44,127 bases of DNA from Eubacterium sp. (GTDB taxonomy: Bacteria > Bacillota > Clostridia > Oscillospirales > Acutalibacteraceae): contig JACTVT010000016.1 of the NCBI GenBank assembly GCA_014465955.1, positions 1 through 44,127 on the forward strand. Direction: 5' to 3'. The notes beneath the pieces were generated by a model that did no database searches, was not told the DNA's origin, and saw only the letters and a program-made list of their open reading frames with translations. The position numbers and the translations under genes were made by a program. Of this stretch, positions 23,930-31,872 are shown piece by piece; the stretch's first letter is position 1; each line of letters starts with the position of its first letter.

Positions 23930-24010
23930 GTAGGGCGAATAAAGCGTTTCCGTAAGGACCGTAGGGGTCGGCGTCCCCGACGACCCGCACCCTCGACGAC
24001 CCGCACCCTC
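23930..24010 (+). repeat. Family A palindromes with degenerate copies (A4)
   Basis: An incomplete GTAGGGCG copy (23930), then a full copy GTAGGGGTCGGCG-TCCC-CGACGACCC (23961-23987), then two repeats of CGACCCGCACCCTC. The last resembles partial duplication of the element's end. Confidence 0.75.
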
Positions 24011-24054
24011 CCGCAGATGAAAAAACGTATTTTTTGAAAACAGCGCCCTTCGAG

Positions 24055-24172
24055 TTGCGGTGCCCAAAATTTATAATTGCACATAAATGTGCTCAAAAAT
24101 TTTGACCGCTGCCAATTCTTATTGCTCCCTTCATCTCGCACTGCGAGCGGTCGCAAACGAATCATTTCGATT
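24055..24172 (+). repeat. Family C repeat (C4)
   Basis: Right-hand part of family C with palindrome GCACATAAATGTGC and variable arm TCGCACTGCGA. With the family A copies before it, it fills the gap between the beta-mannosidase and the tRNA pair. Confidence 0.8.
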
Positions 24173-24186
24173 CCCTATTGATAATA

Positions 24187-24222
24187 AAAAAATACCGGTT
24201 GCAAAAGCAACCGATATTTTTT
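24187..24222 (-). terminator. Terminator of the tRNA-Met/tRNA-Glu operon
   Basis: Minus-strand stem ATCGGTTGC/GCAACCGGT with loop TTTT, flanked by A and T runs. It begins directly at the CCA end of tRNA-Glu. Confidence 0.85.
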
Positions 24223-24297
24223 TGGTGACCCGGACGGGAATCGAACCCGTGTTACCGCCGTGAAAGGGCGGTGTCTTGACCGCTTGACCACCGGGCC
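24223..24297 (-). tRNA. tRNA-Glu (anticodon TTC)
   Basis: 75 nt with encoded CCA, acceptor GGCCCGG/CCGGGTC (one G-U), anticodon stem CCGCC/GGCGG around CTTTCAC, T-loop TTCGAAT. Two bases separate it from tRNA-Met upstream. Confidence 0.96.
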
Positions 24298-24299
24298 GT

Positions 24300-24376
24300 T
24301 GGTGGCTTTAACTGGATTCGAACCAGTGACACTGCGGGTATGAACCGCATGCTCTAGCCAACTGAGCTATAAAGCC
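24300..24376 (-). tRNA. tRNA-Met (anticodon CAT)
   Basis: 77 nt with encoded CCA. Acceptor GGCTTTA/TAAAGCC starts with a paired G, and the anticodon stem is TGCGG/CCGCA around TTCATAC, so it is an elongator-type Met (CAT) tRNA rather than initiator. Isoleucine (lysidine) use is possible but less likely. Confidence 0.93.
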
Positions 24377-24409
24377 AAATCTATCACTTGGCTCAACCAA
24401 GCAAGGTAG

Positions 24410-24438
24410 ATTATATTATATAAAAACAAATTTGTCAA
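24410..24438 (-). promoter_or_regulatory. Promoter of the tRNA-Met/Glu operon
   Basis: Minus-strand TTGACA (24433-24438), a 17-bp spacer and TATAAT (24410-24415). Confidence 0.85.
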
Positions 24439-24466
24439 CACTTTTTTTAAAAACTGTTTTTGGATA

Positions 24467-24505
24467 GTACATATGTTTGACTTTTCGTTCTGTATATGAT
24501 ATGAT
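24467..24505 (+). promoter_or_regulatory. lexA promoter with putative SOS box
   Basis: TTGACT (24477-24482), a 17-bp spacer and TATGAT (24500-24505). The sequence GTACATATGTTTG at 24468-24480 matches the Gram-positive LexA box (CGAACATATGTTCG) at most positions and overlaps the -35, which fits lexA autorepression. Confidence 0.65.
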
Positions 24506-24547
24506 TATGGTGGAATTTCACTAAAAATTAACTTAGGGGTGCTGATT

Positions 24548-25138
24548 ATGGAAAAAATCAACCGTACACAGAAAAAAGTTTTTGAGTATATCAAAGAGGT
24601 TATCGGCGACAGAGGCATTGCGCCGTCGGTGCGTGAAATCGGCGAGGCTGTAGGGCTTCGCTCAACATCTACCGTGCAGTATAACCTCAATGCGCTTGAA
24701 AAAGCGGGATATATTGAGCGTGACCCGAATCTTAAAAGAACAATACGCATTGCAGGCTCAAACCTGCGCACAACACCCGTTCCCCTTGTGGGCACGGTTA
24801 CGGCAGGCGTGCCTATTTTAGCGCAGGAGCAGATTGAAGAATACATACCTGTTGCAATGAGAAAATCGGGCAATTATTTTGCACTTCACGTTAAGGGCAA
24901 TTCTATGATTAACGCCCATATCTGTGACGGCGATATTGTTATAATTGAGCAGACCCCTGTTGCCGAAAACGGCGATATTGTTGTAGCACTTATTGAGGAC
25001 GAGGCAACCGTTAAAAGATTTTATAAGGAAAACGGGCATTTCCGCCTGCAGCCCGAAAATGATGAATTTGAACCGATTATTGTTAATGAACTTTCGCTGC
25101 TCGGCAAGGTTGCCACAGTTATAAGGAATTATGATTGA
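24548..25138 (+). CDS. lexA: LexA SOS repressor
   Basis: SOS-response repressor, 196 residues from the ATG after AGGGGT (an in-frame codon at 24539 is too close to that site). The N-terminal winged helix has GIAPSVREIGEAVGLRSTSTV. The self-cleavage site is Ala86-Gly87 in VTAGVP, and the serine-lysine dyad is Ser119 in KGNSM and Lys156 in ATVKRF. All are intact, so RecA-stimulated autocleavage should work. It is a single-gene unit on its own promoter. Confidence 0.96.
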   Translation: MEKINRTQKKVFEYIKEVIGDRGIAPSVREIGEAVGLRSTSTVQYNLNALEKAGYIERDPNLKRTIRIAGSNLRTTPVPLVGTVTAGVPILAQEQIEEYIPVAMRKSGNYFALHVKGNSMINAHICDGDIVIIEQTPVAENGDIVVALIEDEATVKRFYKENGHFRLQPENDEFEPIIVNELSLLGKVATVIRNYD

Positions 25139-25173
25139 TACAGGCAGTTCAGTCCGTTTAAAAAACTATAACT

Positions 25174-25196
25174 GGCAATTCGTGAATTGCCCCTAC
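25174..25196 (-). repeat. Family A palindrome (A5)
   Basis: Hairpin GGCAATTC-GT-GAATTGCC ending CCTAC. The arm is AT-rich, unlike most family members, yet remains fully complementary. An almost identical copy is at 40946-40969. Confidence 0.75.
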
Positions 25197-25308
25197 AATA
25201 TTGTAAACCATTATTTATTAATAAACTGTTTATTGTATATTGTATACATTTATGTTATAATTATTGATTGATTTGTGACATAATATAATTGTAATTAATA
25301 ATAAACTG

Positions 25309-25420
25309 TCCCCCTTGTTAAAGGGGGAAACGGTTGTTTGCAACCGAGGGGGATTTAAAATAATCGCAATGAATCCCTCCACCACCTTCGGTGGTCCCCC
25401 TCCCTTATACAAGGGAGGCT
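25309..25420. repeat. Family B pair (25309-25356 and 25373-25420)
   Basis: A 5-G element with variable arm CGGTTGTTTGCAACCG, then an opposite GGAGG element with arm ACCACCTTCGGTGGT. The pair precedes the mrp ribosome-binding site. Confidence 0.85.
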
Positions 25421-25443
25421 TTTACAACCAGGAGGAATTATAT

Positions 25444-26262
25444 ATGAGCGAATGTAATCACGATTGTTCAAACTGTAAATCAAAATGTGAAAAGCCCGAT
25501 CCGAAAAGTTTTCTTAAACCAATGAACAAATATTCAAATATCAAAAACATCATCGGCGTTGTTTCGGGCAAAGGCGGCGTAGGAAAAAGCCTTGTTACAA
25601 GCCTGCTTGCGTCAAAATGTGCGGCGGCAGGGCTGAAGGTCGGCATACTTGACGCCGATGTTACGGGACCGTCTATTCCCAAATCCTTCGGCGTGAACAA
25701 AAGAGCAATGCAGGATGAAGAATGTCTGCTGCCGAATGTTACCGAAAACGGCATTAAAATTATGAGCATTAACCTGCTGCTTGAAGACGAAAACCAGCCT
25801 GTTATCTGGCGCGGACCTGTTATCAGCGGCGTTATTGAGCAGTTCTGGAGCGATGTGCGCTGGGGCGAACTGGACTACCTTTTTGTAGACATGCCGCCGG
25901 GAACGGGCGATGTTGCACTGACTGTATTTCAAAGCCTGCCGATAAACGGAATCGTTATCGTTTCCACACCGCAGGATCTTGTTAAAATGATTGTAAACAA
26001 AGCATTCAATATGGCAAAAATGATGAATGTGCCCGTACTCGGCTTAATTGAAAATATGAGTTACTATACCTGCCCCGACTGCGGTAAGAAAATTGAAATT
26101 TTCGGCAAATCGCAGATTGACGAAACGGCTATGGAACTCGGCGTGCCCGTACTGGCAAAACTGCCGATTAACCCCGAAATCAACCGACTTGTTGACAGCG
26201 GAAGGGTATATGAGGCAGAGTGCACGGAACTTGATAAATTTGTAAAAATTTTGGGTAAATAA
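25444..26262 (+). CDS. Mrp/NBP35-family Fe-S carrier ATPase
   Basis: A cytosolic P-loop ATPase of the Mrp/ApbC/NBP35 family, which carries and transfers iron-sulfur clusters. It has 272 residues from the ATG after AGGAGG; an in-frame extension runs into the repeats. The N-terminus has Cys4, Cys8, Cys11 and Cys15, an NBP35-like cluster site. The deviant Walker A SGKGGVGKS (41-49) is followed by DADVTGPSIPK, VDMPPGTGD and ENMSYYTCPDCGK with the CxxC pair. It may hand clusters built by SufBC to client proteins (inference). Confidence 0.93.
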   Translation: MSECNHDCSNCKSKCEKPDPKSFLKPMNKYSNIKNIIGVVSGKGGVGKSLVTSLLASKCAAAGLKVGILDADVTGPSIPKSFGVNKRAMQDEECLLPNVTENGIKIMSINLLLEDENQPVIWRGPVISGVIEQFWSDVRWGELDYLFVDMPPGTGDVALTVFQSLPINGIVIVSTPQDLVKMIVNKAFNMAKMMNVPVLGLIENMSYYTCPDCGKKIEIFGKSQIDETAMELGVPVLAKLPINPEINRLVDSGRVYEAECTELDKFVKILGK

Positions 26263-26278
26263 CTATATAAAACAATAT

Positions 26279-26306
26279 GCGGTGCGTCGAGGACGCCGCA
26301 CCCTAC
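26279..26306 (-). repeat. Family A palindrome (A6)
   Basis: GCGGTGCGTCG-AGG-ACGCCGCACCC ending TAC, between mrp and the dCMP deaminase. Confidence 0.8.
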
Positions 26307-26334
26307 GATATCACAAGAGCGTTCCTGTTATTTT

Positions 26335-26422
26335 GTAGGGGTCGGCGGTCTCACCTGTCGGCTCGGTCGGTGCTTCTGCTTCGCAGAGGTGTCCACCGGA
26401 CACCCGCACCCCCGACGACCCG
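26335..26422 (+). repeat. Family A repeat, long form (L3)
   Basis: Long copy in plus orientation from GTAGGGG to CGACGACCCG, nearly identical internally to L1. It ends about 8 bp before the dCMP deaminase ribosome-binding region. Confidence 0.85.
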
Positions 26423-26445
26423 TTACAATCAAAAGGAGAATGTAT

Positions 26446-26937
26446 ATGCCAAAGCGAATGGACTATATTTCCTGGGATGAATATTTTATGGGGGTTGCGC
26501 TGCTTTCTTCCATGCGCAGCAAAGACCCGAGCACTCAGGTTGGTGCATGTATTGTAAATAATGAAAACAAAATAATCGGCGTTGGCTACAACGGCTTTCC
26601 GAAGGGCTGTTCGGATGATGAATTCCCGTGGGACAGAGACGGCGAGCAGAACCTTACCAAATATCCTTATGTGTGCCACGCAGAACTGAATGCCATTCTT
26701 AATTCAAATGCAAATGTAAAGGGCGCAAGAATTTACGTGGCGCTTTTCCCCTGCAACGAATGTGCAAAATCAATTATTCAGGCAGGCATTAAAGAGGTTA
26801 TTTACATAAGCGACAAATATGCTGAAACAGACGGTACAAAGGCAAGCCGCAGAATGCTTGAATCGGCAGGCGTGCGCCTTACTCCGTTTAAGAGTGACAA
26901 AAAAATCGAAATTGATTTTGACTGTGAGAAAATATAA
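26446..26937 (+). CDS. dCMP deaminase (ComEB-like)
   Basis: Deoxycytidylate deaminase, converting dCMP to dUMP for thymidylate synthesis. It has 163 residues from the ATG after AAAAGGAGAA. The zinc site is complete: HAE at 78-80 (the proton-shuttling Glu) and PCNEC at 102-106. The N-terminal SKDPSTQVGACIV and GYNGFPKGC are family signatures, and the insert between them and HAE carries further ligand residues. Its TAA overlaps the ATG of the next gene, so the two are coupled. Confidence 0.94.
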   Translation: MPKRMDYISWDEYFMGVALLSSMRSKDPSTQVGACIVNNENKIIGVGYNGFPKGCSDDEFPWDRDGEQNLTKYPYVCHAELNAILNSNANVKGARIYVALFPCNECAKSIIQAGIKEVIYISDKYAETDGTKASRRMLESAGVRLTPFKSDKKIEIDFDCEKI

Positions 26938-27521
26938 TGCAGATTGATATTTACGATTTTGACAAAACGATTGTGCCGTTTGACAGCGGTTCGCTTTTCT
27001 GCCTTTACTGTGCAGTGCATTACCCGTGGGTAATAATCTGCCTGCCCGTAATTTTAATTGCAGGAATTCTGATGCTGTGCCGTGCAGTCAGTTTTACGAA
27101 TTTCAAAAAAACGTGCTTTATGTTTGTTCCGCTTATTCCGCTTGAAAAGGCAGTTAAGGGTTTCTGGGACAGGCACGAAAACGAAACGCACAAATGGTTT
27201 TTTGAGAGAAAAAGACCGTGTGTCGTTATAAGCGCATCACCTGATTTTCTGCTTGAAGAAATTGCCAAAAGGCTTCATTTTGACTATCTTATAAGCACAA
27301 GGCACAGCAGAAAAACAGGCGTGATTATAGGTGAAAACTGCCGTGACGGTGAAAAGGTGCGCCGTTTTAACGAACAGTTTGAAAATGCCGAGGTTATAGA
27401 TGTTTATTCTGATTCGCTCAAACATGACAAGCCGATTTTTTCGCTTGCCAAAGGACAGTGCTATCATATTGTAAACGGCAAACCCATACCGTTTGAATTT
27501 GATGAGGTTTACGGAGTATAG
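26937..27521 (+). CDS. HAD-superfamily phosphatase, membrane-associated (HAD-IB)
   Basis: A 194-residue haloacid dehalogenase-like hydrolase. Motif I is YDFDKTI with nucleophile Asp7 and Asp9, motif II is VVISASPDFL, and the later motif is DVYSDSLKHDKPIF. A hydrophobic stretch at about 28-48 inserted in the cap region implies membrane association, as in PgpC-type phosphatidylglycerophosphate phosphatases and related HAD-IB enzymes. A lipid phosphatase role is a fair guess but unproven. It sits in a run with dCMP deaminase (overlapping by 1 bp) and the next gene (3 bp away). Confidence 0.8.
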   Translation: MQIDIYDFDKTIVPFDSGSLFCLYCAVHYPWVIICLPVILIAGILMLCRAVSFTNFKKTCFMFVPLIPLEKAVKGFWDRHENETHKWFFERKRPCVVISASPDFLLEEIAKRLHFDYLISTRHSRKTGVIIGENCRDGEKVRRFNEQFENAEVIDVYSDSLKHDKPIFSLAKGQCYHIVNGKPIPFEFDEVYGV

Positions 27522-27524
27522 TTT

Positions 27525-28802
27525 ATGAAAAAATCCACTATAATTATTTTAACAATTCTGTTTCTGATACTGTTTATCGGATCGTGCCTGTTTTACAGCA
27601 AGGTGTACAAGCCTGCGCACGAAAAGCAGGAAACGAGCACAATGTATTACGCCCAAAATATGGGAAGGTCAAAATCGGGCAAACGTGTGCTGCTTGCCGA
27701 ACTGCCCGAACAGGATTTTCAACTTTATCAGGACGGCGATTATATTATTCTTGCTCACGGCGGTCAGGAAAGCGAATTTGATAACTGGAGCAGACGTATA
27801 GGCGATGAAGAGCCGCAGATGTATTATCTTGATTTTGACGGTGACGGCACACAGGAACTGATTATAAGAGCGCTTGAAGGAATTGACAAGGACACTGAGC
27901 AGAAACAGTATGTAATTTATGTGCTTTTTGTGCATACCGACGAAAACGGGCAGTACAGTTACGACATTATGTCTGCCAACAGCGAAACGTGGAATTCACT
28001 TTTTAACGATGCACTCAAATGTGAAACAACACAGCCTGTATTGAACAAAAAGCGTATTCAGTATGTTATGCAGGGCACAACACTTAACATAAACTATGAC
28101 CCAGTAACGGGAATTTCATCAGGCACCCGTGCATGGTATATAAAATCGCTTTCAGACGGCAAAAATAATTATTACACACTGCAAAGTTGGTATCTCAGCA
28201 CGCCTTATATTGACGTTGATACCGAAAATAACAGAATCAGCGTAAGAGTTAATTACTATATAACATATAATGAAACAGATGAGGTTCAGTACGGCGGTAT
28301 CATTAACGGCGCAATTGATATTCAAAACGGTGATTTTGACATTGCAAAGCAGAGCGTAACGTTTACAACCGCAGAGCAGTACAGAGTTACAACACTGCAG
28401 TCGATGGCTGATAAAGACTGGACTTATACCTTTAATAATGACGATAAAACACTGCCGTCGGCAAGAACGATTAAGAGCACCGCTTTCAAATGCAGAGTGC
28501 AGAGTGAAACGAATGAACACACAATCTTTTCAGGCACAAATGACGAAACCAAGGCAATTGAACGAATTGTTGTTACAAAAAACACAATGAAACTGTATGC
28601 TAAATCGGGATGCTCTTTCTCACCGGATCCGATAAATGCACTTAACTATTCCGTTACCGTACAGGTGGGCGGCGTGAACTCCGACATCACACTGTCAGGC
28701 TCGGTCGACAATGAAAACGGCGTATCCGTACTGACATTTGTGCTTGACAAGGATTATCCGCAGGACGAATTAATGTCATTTACAGTTAATATAGGACAAT
28801 AA
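27525..28802 (+). CDS. Membrane-anchored extracellular protein of unknown function
   Basis: A 425-residue protein with an uncleaved-looking N-terminal hydrophobic anchor (about 5-25) followed by a large polar exported domain. Residues near 100, DFDGDGTQELI, form a calcium-loop-like motif of the FG-GAP or EF-hand kind. The remainder is rich in beta-strand-forming Thr, Tyr and Val, ending in an Ig-like stretch. A lipobox is not convincing: a Cys at about 21 has no proper lipobox before it. It is translationally close to the HAD gene. I recognise no named family. Confidence 0.7.
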   Translation: MKKSTIIILTILFLILFIGSCLFYSKVYKPAHEKQETSTMYYAQNMGRSKSGKRVLLAELPEQDFQLYQDGDYIILAHGGQESEFDNWSRRIGDEEPQMYYLDFDGDGTQELIIRALEGIDKDTEQKQYVIYVLFVHTDENGQYSYDIMSANSETWNSLFNDALKCETTQPVLNKKRIQYVMQGTTLNINYDPVTGISSGTRAWYIKSLSDGKNNYYTLQSWYLSTPYIDVDTENNRISVRVNYYITYNETDEVQYGGIINGAIDIQNGDFDIAKQSVTFTTAEQYRVTTLQSMADKDWTYTFNNDDKTLPSARTIKSTAFKCRVQSETNEHTIFSGTNDETKAIERIVVTKNTMKLYAKSGCSFSPDPINALNYSVTVQVGGVNSDITLSGSVDNENGVSVLTFVLDKDYPQDELMSFTVNIGQ

Positions 28803-28821
28803 AATTTTATTATTTGTATTC

Positions 28822-28848
28822 GTAGGGGTCAGCGTTCCCGACGACCCG
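28822..28848 (+). repeat. Family A palindrome (A7)
   Basis: GTAGGGGTCAGCG-TTCC-CGACGACCCG. The stem is slightly imperfect compared with A4. Confidence 0.75.
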
Positions 28849-28883
28849 CCATTATACACAAACAGTTTGAAAGGAAAGGGATT

Positions 28884-29735
28884 ATGAAAGTTATAATAAC
28901 TGCCGACTCGCCGTGCGATCTGCCCGACGAAATAATTGCGAAAAAAGAAATCGTAATTACTCCGCTTTCCATTCTGCTTGACGATAAATCTTATCTTGAC
29001 CGAGTAGAAATAAATCCTGACGATATCTATAATTTTGTAGATAAAACAGGAAAACTGCCGAAAACCGCCGCAGTTCCGCCTGCACAGTATTCCGAAATTT
29101 TCAGACAACTGACCGACGAGGGTTACGGCATTGTTCACATCGGGCTGTCATCGGGAATCTCATCAAGTTATCAGAATGCATGCATTGCAGCGTCAGATTT
29201 TGACAATGTTTACTGCGTTGATTCAAAAAGCCTTTGCTCGGCTATGGGACTGCTTGTTCTCAAAGCCTGCGATTTGCGTGACAAGGGCTTTGATGCAAAA
29301 AAAATTGCAAACAGAATAACGGCGCTTGTGCCGAAAATTCAAACAACCTTTGTGCTTGACAGCCTTGAATATATTTATAAAGGCGGCAGGTGCAGCGGCG
29401 TGGCACGCTTCGGTGCGAATGTGCTTGGTATTAAACCGTCTATTGCAGTGAACACTGAAAACGGCAAACTTGACATTGCAAAAAAATACCGAGGAAAAAT
29501 TGATGTTGTTTATAAGCAGTATATAAACGACTGCCTTAAAGAGGCGGCAAAAGCAGACCCTGCAAGACTTGTAATTGCAGATTCGGGCGGTGTTTCAAGC
29601 GAAATTATTGCTTACGCCAAAGGAATTGCCGAGGGCAAGGGTATTTTTAAGGAAATAATCACGGCAAAGGCAGGCTGCACAATATCATCACACTGCGGTC
29701 CGAAGACACTGGCAGTATTTTATATGAAAAAGTAA
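28884..29735 (+). CDS. DegV-family fatty-acid-binding protein
   Basis: A 283-residue DegV protein, the FakB type that presents fatty acids to the FakA kinase for phosphorylation in Firmicutes. Family motifs are ITADSPCDLP at the start, a central LSSGISSSYQNA, VDSKSLCSAMGLLV, LEYIYKGGRCSG, and a C-terminal SSHCGPKTLAVFY. The start follows AAAGGAAAGGG. No fakA gene is in the window. It is probably a single-gene unit. Confidence 0.93.
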   Translation: MKVIITADSPCDLPDEIIAKKEIVITPLSILLDDKSYLDRVEINPDDIYNFVDKTGKLPKTAAVPPAQYSEIFRQLTDEGYGIVHIGLSSGISSSYQNACIAASDFDNVYCVDSKSLCSAMGLLVLKACDLRDKGFDAKKIANRITALVPKIQTTFVLDSLEYIYKGGRCSGVARFGANVLGIKPSIAVNTENGKLDIAKKYRGKIDVVYKQYINDCLKEAAKADPARLVIADSGGVSSEIIAYAKGIAEGKGIFKEIITAKAGCTISSHCGPKTLAVFYMKK

Positions 29736-29736
29736 A

Positions 29737-29768
29737 TTAACGGTGTACCCCAAACGGTGCACCGTTAA
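29737..29768 (+). terminator. Hairpin after degV
   Basis: 13-bp stem TTAACGGTGTACC/GGTGCACCGTTAA (one G-U pair) with a six-base loop directly after the stop. It has only a weak T tail, so it may stabilise the transcript end more than terminate it. Confidence 0.55.
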
Positions 29769-29778
29769 ATATAATTTT

Positions 29779-29805
29779 GTAGGGGTCGATGCCCACATCG
29801 ACCCG
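29779..29805 (+). repeat. Family A palindrome (A8)
   Basis: GTAGGGGTCGATG-CCCA-CATCGACCCG, a perfect 9-bp arm that differs from A4 by compensated changes. Confidence 0.8.
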
Positions 29806-29845
29806 TTAATAATAAAAACACAAATAATAATTAATGGATTTTTTC

Positions 29846-29935
29846 GTATAGGGGTCGGCGGTCTCACCTGTCGGCTCGGTCGGTGCTTCTGCTTCGCAGA
29901 GGTGTCCACTGGACACCCGCACCCCCGACAACCCG
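29846..29935 (+). repeat. Family A repeat, long form (L4)
   Basis: Near-copy of L1 and L3 starting GTATAGGGGTCGG. It ends shortly before the birA ribosome-binding site. Confidence 0.85.
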
Positions 29936-29959
29936 CAATCAAACGAGGTATAATTTTTA

Positions 29960-30901
29960 ATGTCACTGAAAAACAACATTCTTTATGAATTACTGACAAA
30001 CGACGACTACATAAGCGGTGAATATCTGGCTGAAAAATTCGGCAAAAGCCGTGCAGGCGTATGGAAAGCCGTAAAATCCCTGCAAGCCGACGGATATAAA
30101 ATCAGCGCAGTTACAAACAAAGGATATCTTTTGACTGACGACGGCAATATTCTGAACGAAACCACGATAAAAGCACGGCTGAAGCACGATATCAGAGTTG
30201 CATTTTATGACGAAACCGACTCTACAAACAATCAGGCAAAGCGCCTGATAAGCAATTGCGGCAGTGAAAATCTGCTCGTATGCGCAGGCAGGCAGACAGC
30301 AGGCAGGGGCAGGCAGGGCAAAAGTTTTTACTCGCCCGAAAACACGGGAATTTATATGAGCCTTGTTATTCACCCTGACAGTTCACTGCAAAATGCCGTT
30401 ACCGCAACTACTGCGGCGGCGGTTGCCGTGTGCAGGGCAATAGAATCCCTTACAAACATAACACCCGAAATCAAATGGGTGAACGACGTTTATGTAAACG
30501 GCAGAAAAATCTGCGGAATTCTGACTGAGGCGGTAACCGATTTTGAAACGGGTACTGTTTCGAGCGTAATTATCGGAATAGGCGTAAACATTACTACCGA
30601 AAATTTTCCAAGTGATGTGGAAAACGCAGGCGCACTGAACGCCGACATAAGCCGCAGTACACTTATTGCAAAAATTGCCGATGAACTTATGGAAATTGCC
30701 CTCGGCGACTACAGTGCATTTATCGGTTATTACCGAACTCACAGTATGATTATCGGCAGAGAAATTACATTTTTTGAAAACGGCACTGCCACAGGTGCAA
30801 CCGCCCTTGAGATTGACGAAACCGGCGGACTTGTTGTAAAAACCGAAAGCGGCGAAACCCGCACATTAAGAAGCGGTGAGATTACGGTAAGAAGAAAATA
30901 A
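29960..30901 (+). CDS. birA: Biotin-protein ligase / repressor BirA
   Basis: Bifunctional biotin-[acetyl-CoA carboxylase] ligase and transcriptional repressor, 313 residues. The N-terminal winged helix has SGEYLAEKFGKSRAGVWKAV. The catalytic domain has the biotinyl-AMP loop GRGRQG (115-120), SPENTGIYMSLV, and KWVNDVYVNGRKICGIL with the key lysine. A C-terminal SH3-like domain closes it. The presence of the HTH implies control of biotin synthesis or uptake genes elsewhere. The start follows CGAGGT. Confidence 0.95.
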   Translation: MSLKNNILYELLTNDDYISGEYLAEKFGKSRAGVWKAVKSLQADGYKISAVTNKGYLLTDDGNILNETTIKARLKHDIRVAFYDETDSTNNQAKRLISNCGSENLLVCAGRQTAGRGRQGKSFYSPENTGIYMSLVIHPDSSLQNAVTATTAAAVAVCRAIESLTNITPEIKWVNDVYVNGRKICGILTEAVTDFETGTVSSVIIGIGVNITTENFPSDVENAGALNADISRSTLIAKIADELMEIALGDYSAFIGYYRTHSMIIGREITFFENGTATGATALEIDETGGLVVKTESGETRTLRSGEITVRRK

Positions 30902-30977
30902 TTATTTCGGCAGCGTGCATAAAACCATTGTATGGCAGGTCTCTGCGCCTGAGCGATAAAAGCAAAAAGGAACACAT

Positions 30978-31718
30978 ATGAAAACAAACAAACGAAACTA
31001 CATACTCGGCGTAATGCTGACAATCGTAATCATTATTGCCGTGGTGCTGGCGGCTGTTACCGCAAAAAGAAGCACTCCGCTTAAAGGAAATGAAGAATAT
31101 GCAGTCGGCATTGATGTGTCCTCGCACAACGGTGAAATTGACTGGAAAACAGTTGCCGAAAATACGGAATTTGCCATAATCCGTGCAGGCTACAGAGGCT
31201 ACGGCGAGGCAGGCGCAATTACCGAGGACAAACTTTTTGACGAAAATCTGAAAAATGCCTTAAAGGAAAACATACCCGTAGGCGTTTATTTTTACACACA
31301 GGCAACAAACGAAACTGAGGCAGAGGAAGAGGCTGAATTTGTTATAAATCTGCTCGGCAAAAGTAAAATCGACCTGCCTGTTTTCATTGATTTTGAATAC
31401 CCTTATGACGCAAACGGAAATCCTACGGGCAGAATGTTCGCCGCAAATCTGACAAGTGAGCAGGCGACGGCAAACATCAACGCTTTTTGCAGAAAAATCG
31501 AAAAGGCAGGCTTCGGTGCAGGCGTTTATTCGTCATCAAACGTGTATATAAATCATCTGAATCCCGATGATTTCGTCAAAAGCACGTGTATCTGGGTAGC
31601 AGATTACAACAACAGTGTAAAATATACAGGTGATTACGATATCTGGCAATACAGCAAAACAGGCTCGTGCGCAGGCGTGAACAGTAAATACTGTGATGTG
31701 AACAGGTGGTATAAATAA
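30978..31718 (+). CDS. GH25 lysozyme, membrane-anchored
   Basis: A 246-residue cell-wall hydrolase of glycoside hydrolase family 25 (Cellosyl/Lys-type muramidase). Residues 8-28 are a hydrophobic signal or anchor. The catalytic barrel begins VGIDVSSHNGEIDW with Asp46, and carries FAIIRAGYRG and the catalytic pair in PVFIDFEYP (Asp138, Glu140). It ends IWQYSKTG and a conserved Asp-x-Asn. No cell-wall binding repeats follow, so it looks like a housekeeping remodelling enzyme and not a phage endolysin; no phage genes are nearby. Confidence 0.92.
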   Translation: MKTNKRNYILGVMLTIVIIIAVVLAAVTAKRSTPLKGNEEYAVGIDVSSHNGEIDWKTVAENTEFAIIRAGYRGYGEAGAITEDKLFDENLKNALKENIPVGVYFYTQATNETEAEEEAEFVINLLGKSKIDLPVFIDFEYPYDANGNPTGRMFAANLTSEQATANINAFCRKIEKAGFGAGVYSSSNVYINHLNPDDFVKSTCIWVADYNNSVKYTGDYDIWQYSKTGSCAGVNSKYCDVNRWYK

Positions 31719-31755
31719 AAAGTGAAAAGTGAATAGTGAATGATGAATAATTATT

Positions 31756-31781
31756 GTAGGGAGGGTCTCTGTGCCCTCCCG
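31756..31781 (+). repeat. Family A palindrome with T-run (A9)
   Basis: GTAGGGAGGG-TCTCTGTG-CCCTCCCG followed by ATTTTTT. In this position it would serve as an intrinsic terminator for the lysozyme gene. Confidence 0.8.
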
Positions 31782-31810
31782 ATTTTTTACACAATTCTTT
31801 ATTGTTATTA

Positions 31811-31839
31811 TTGAAAATAATATAAATGTATGCTATGAT
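31811..31839 (+). promoter_or_regulatory. Promoter of glyS
   Basis: TTGAAA (31811-31816), a 17-bp spacer and TATGAT (31834-31839). The leader is about 25 nt, so there is no T-box here. Confidence 0.7.
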
Positions 31840-31872
31840 TATACTGTATAAATATATAGTAAGGAGAAACAT

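Noticed and set aside
26277..26480. A frame starting before the dCMP deaminase
   Set aside because: Made of repeat L3 sequence and overlaps the real gene start in another frame.
30978..31718. GH25 lysozyme as a phage endolysin
   Set aside because: No holin or other phage gene is close, and the N-terminal membrane segment and housekeeping neighbours fit a cellular enzyme.
31719..31872. A glycine T-box upstream of glyS
   Set aside because: The AGGGTGGNACC core is absent and the leader after the promoter is only about 25 nt.
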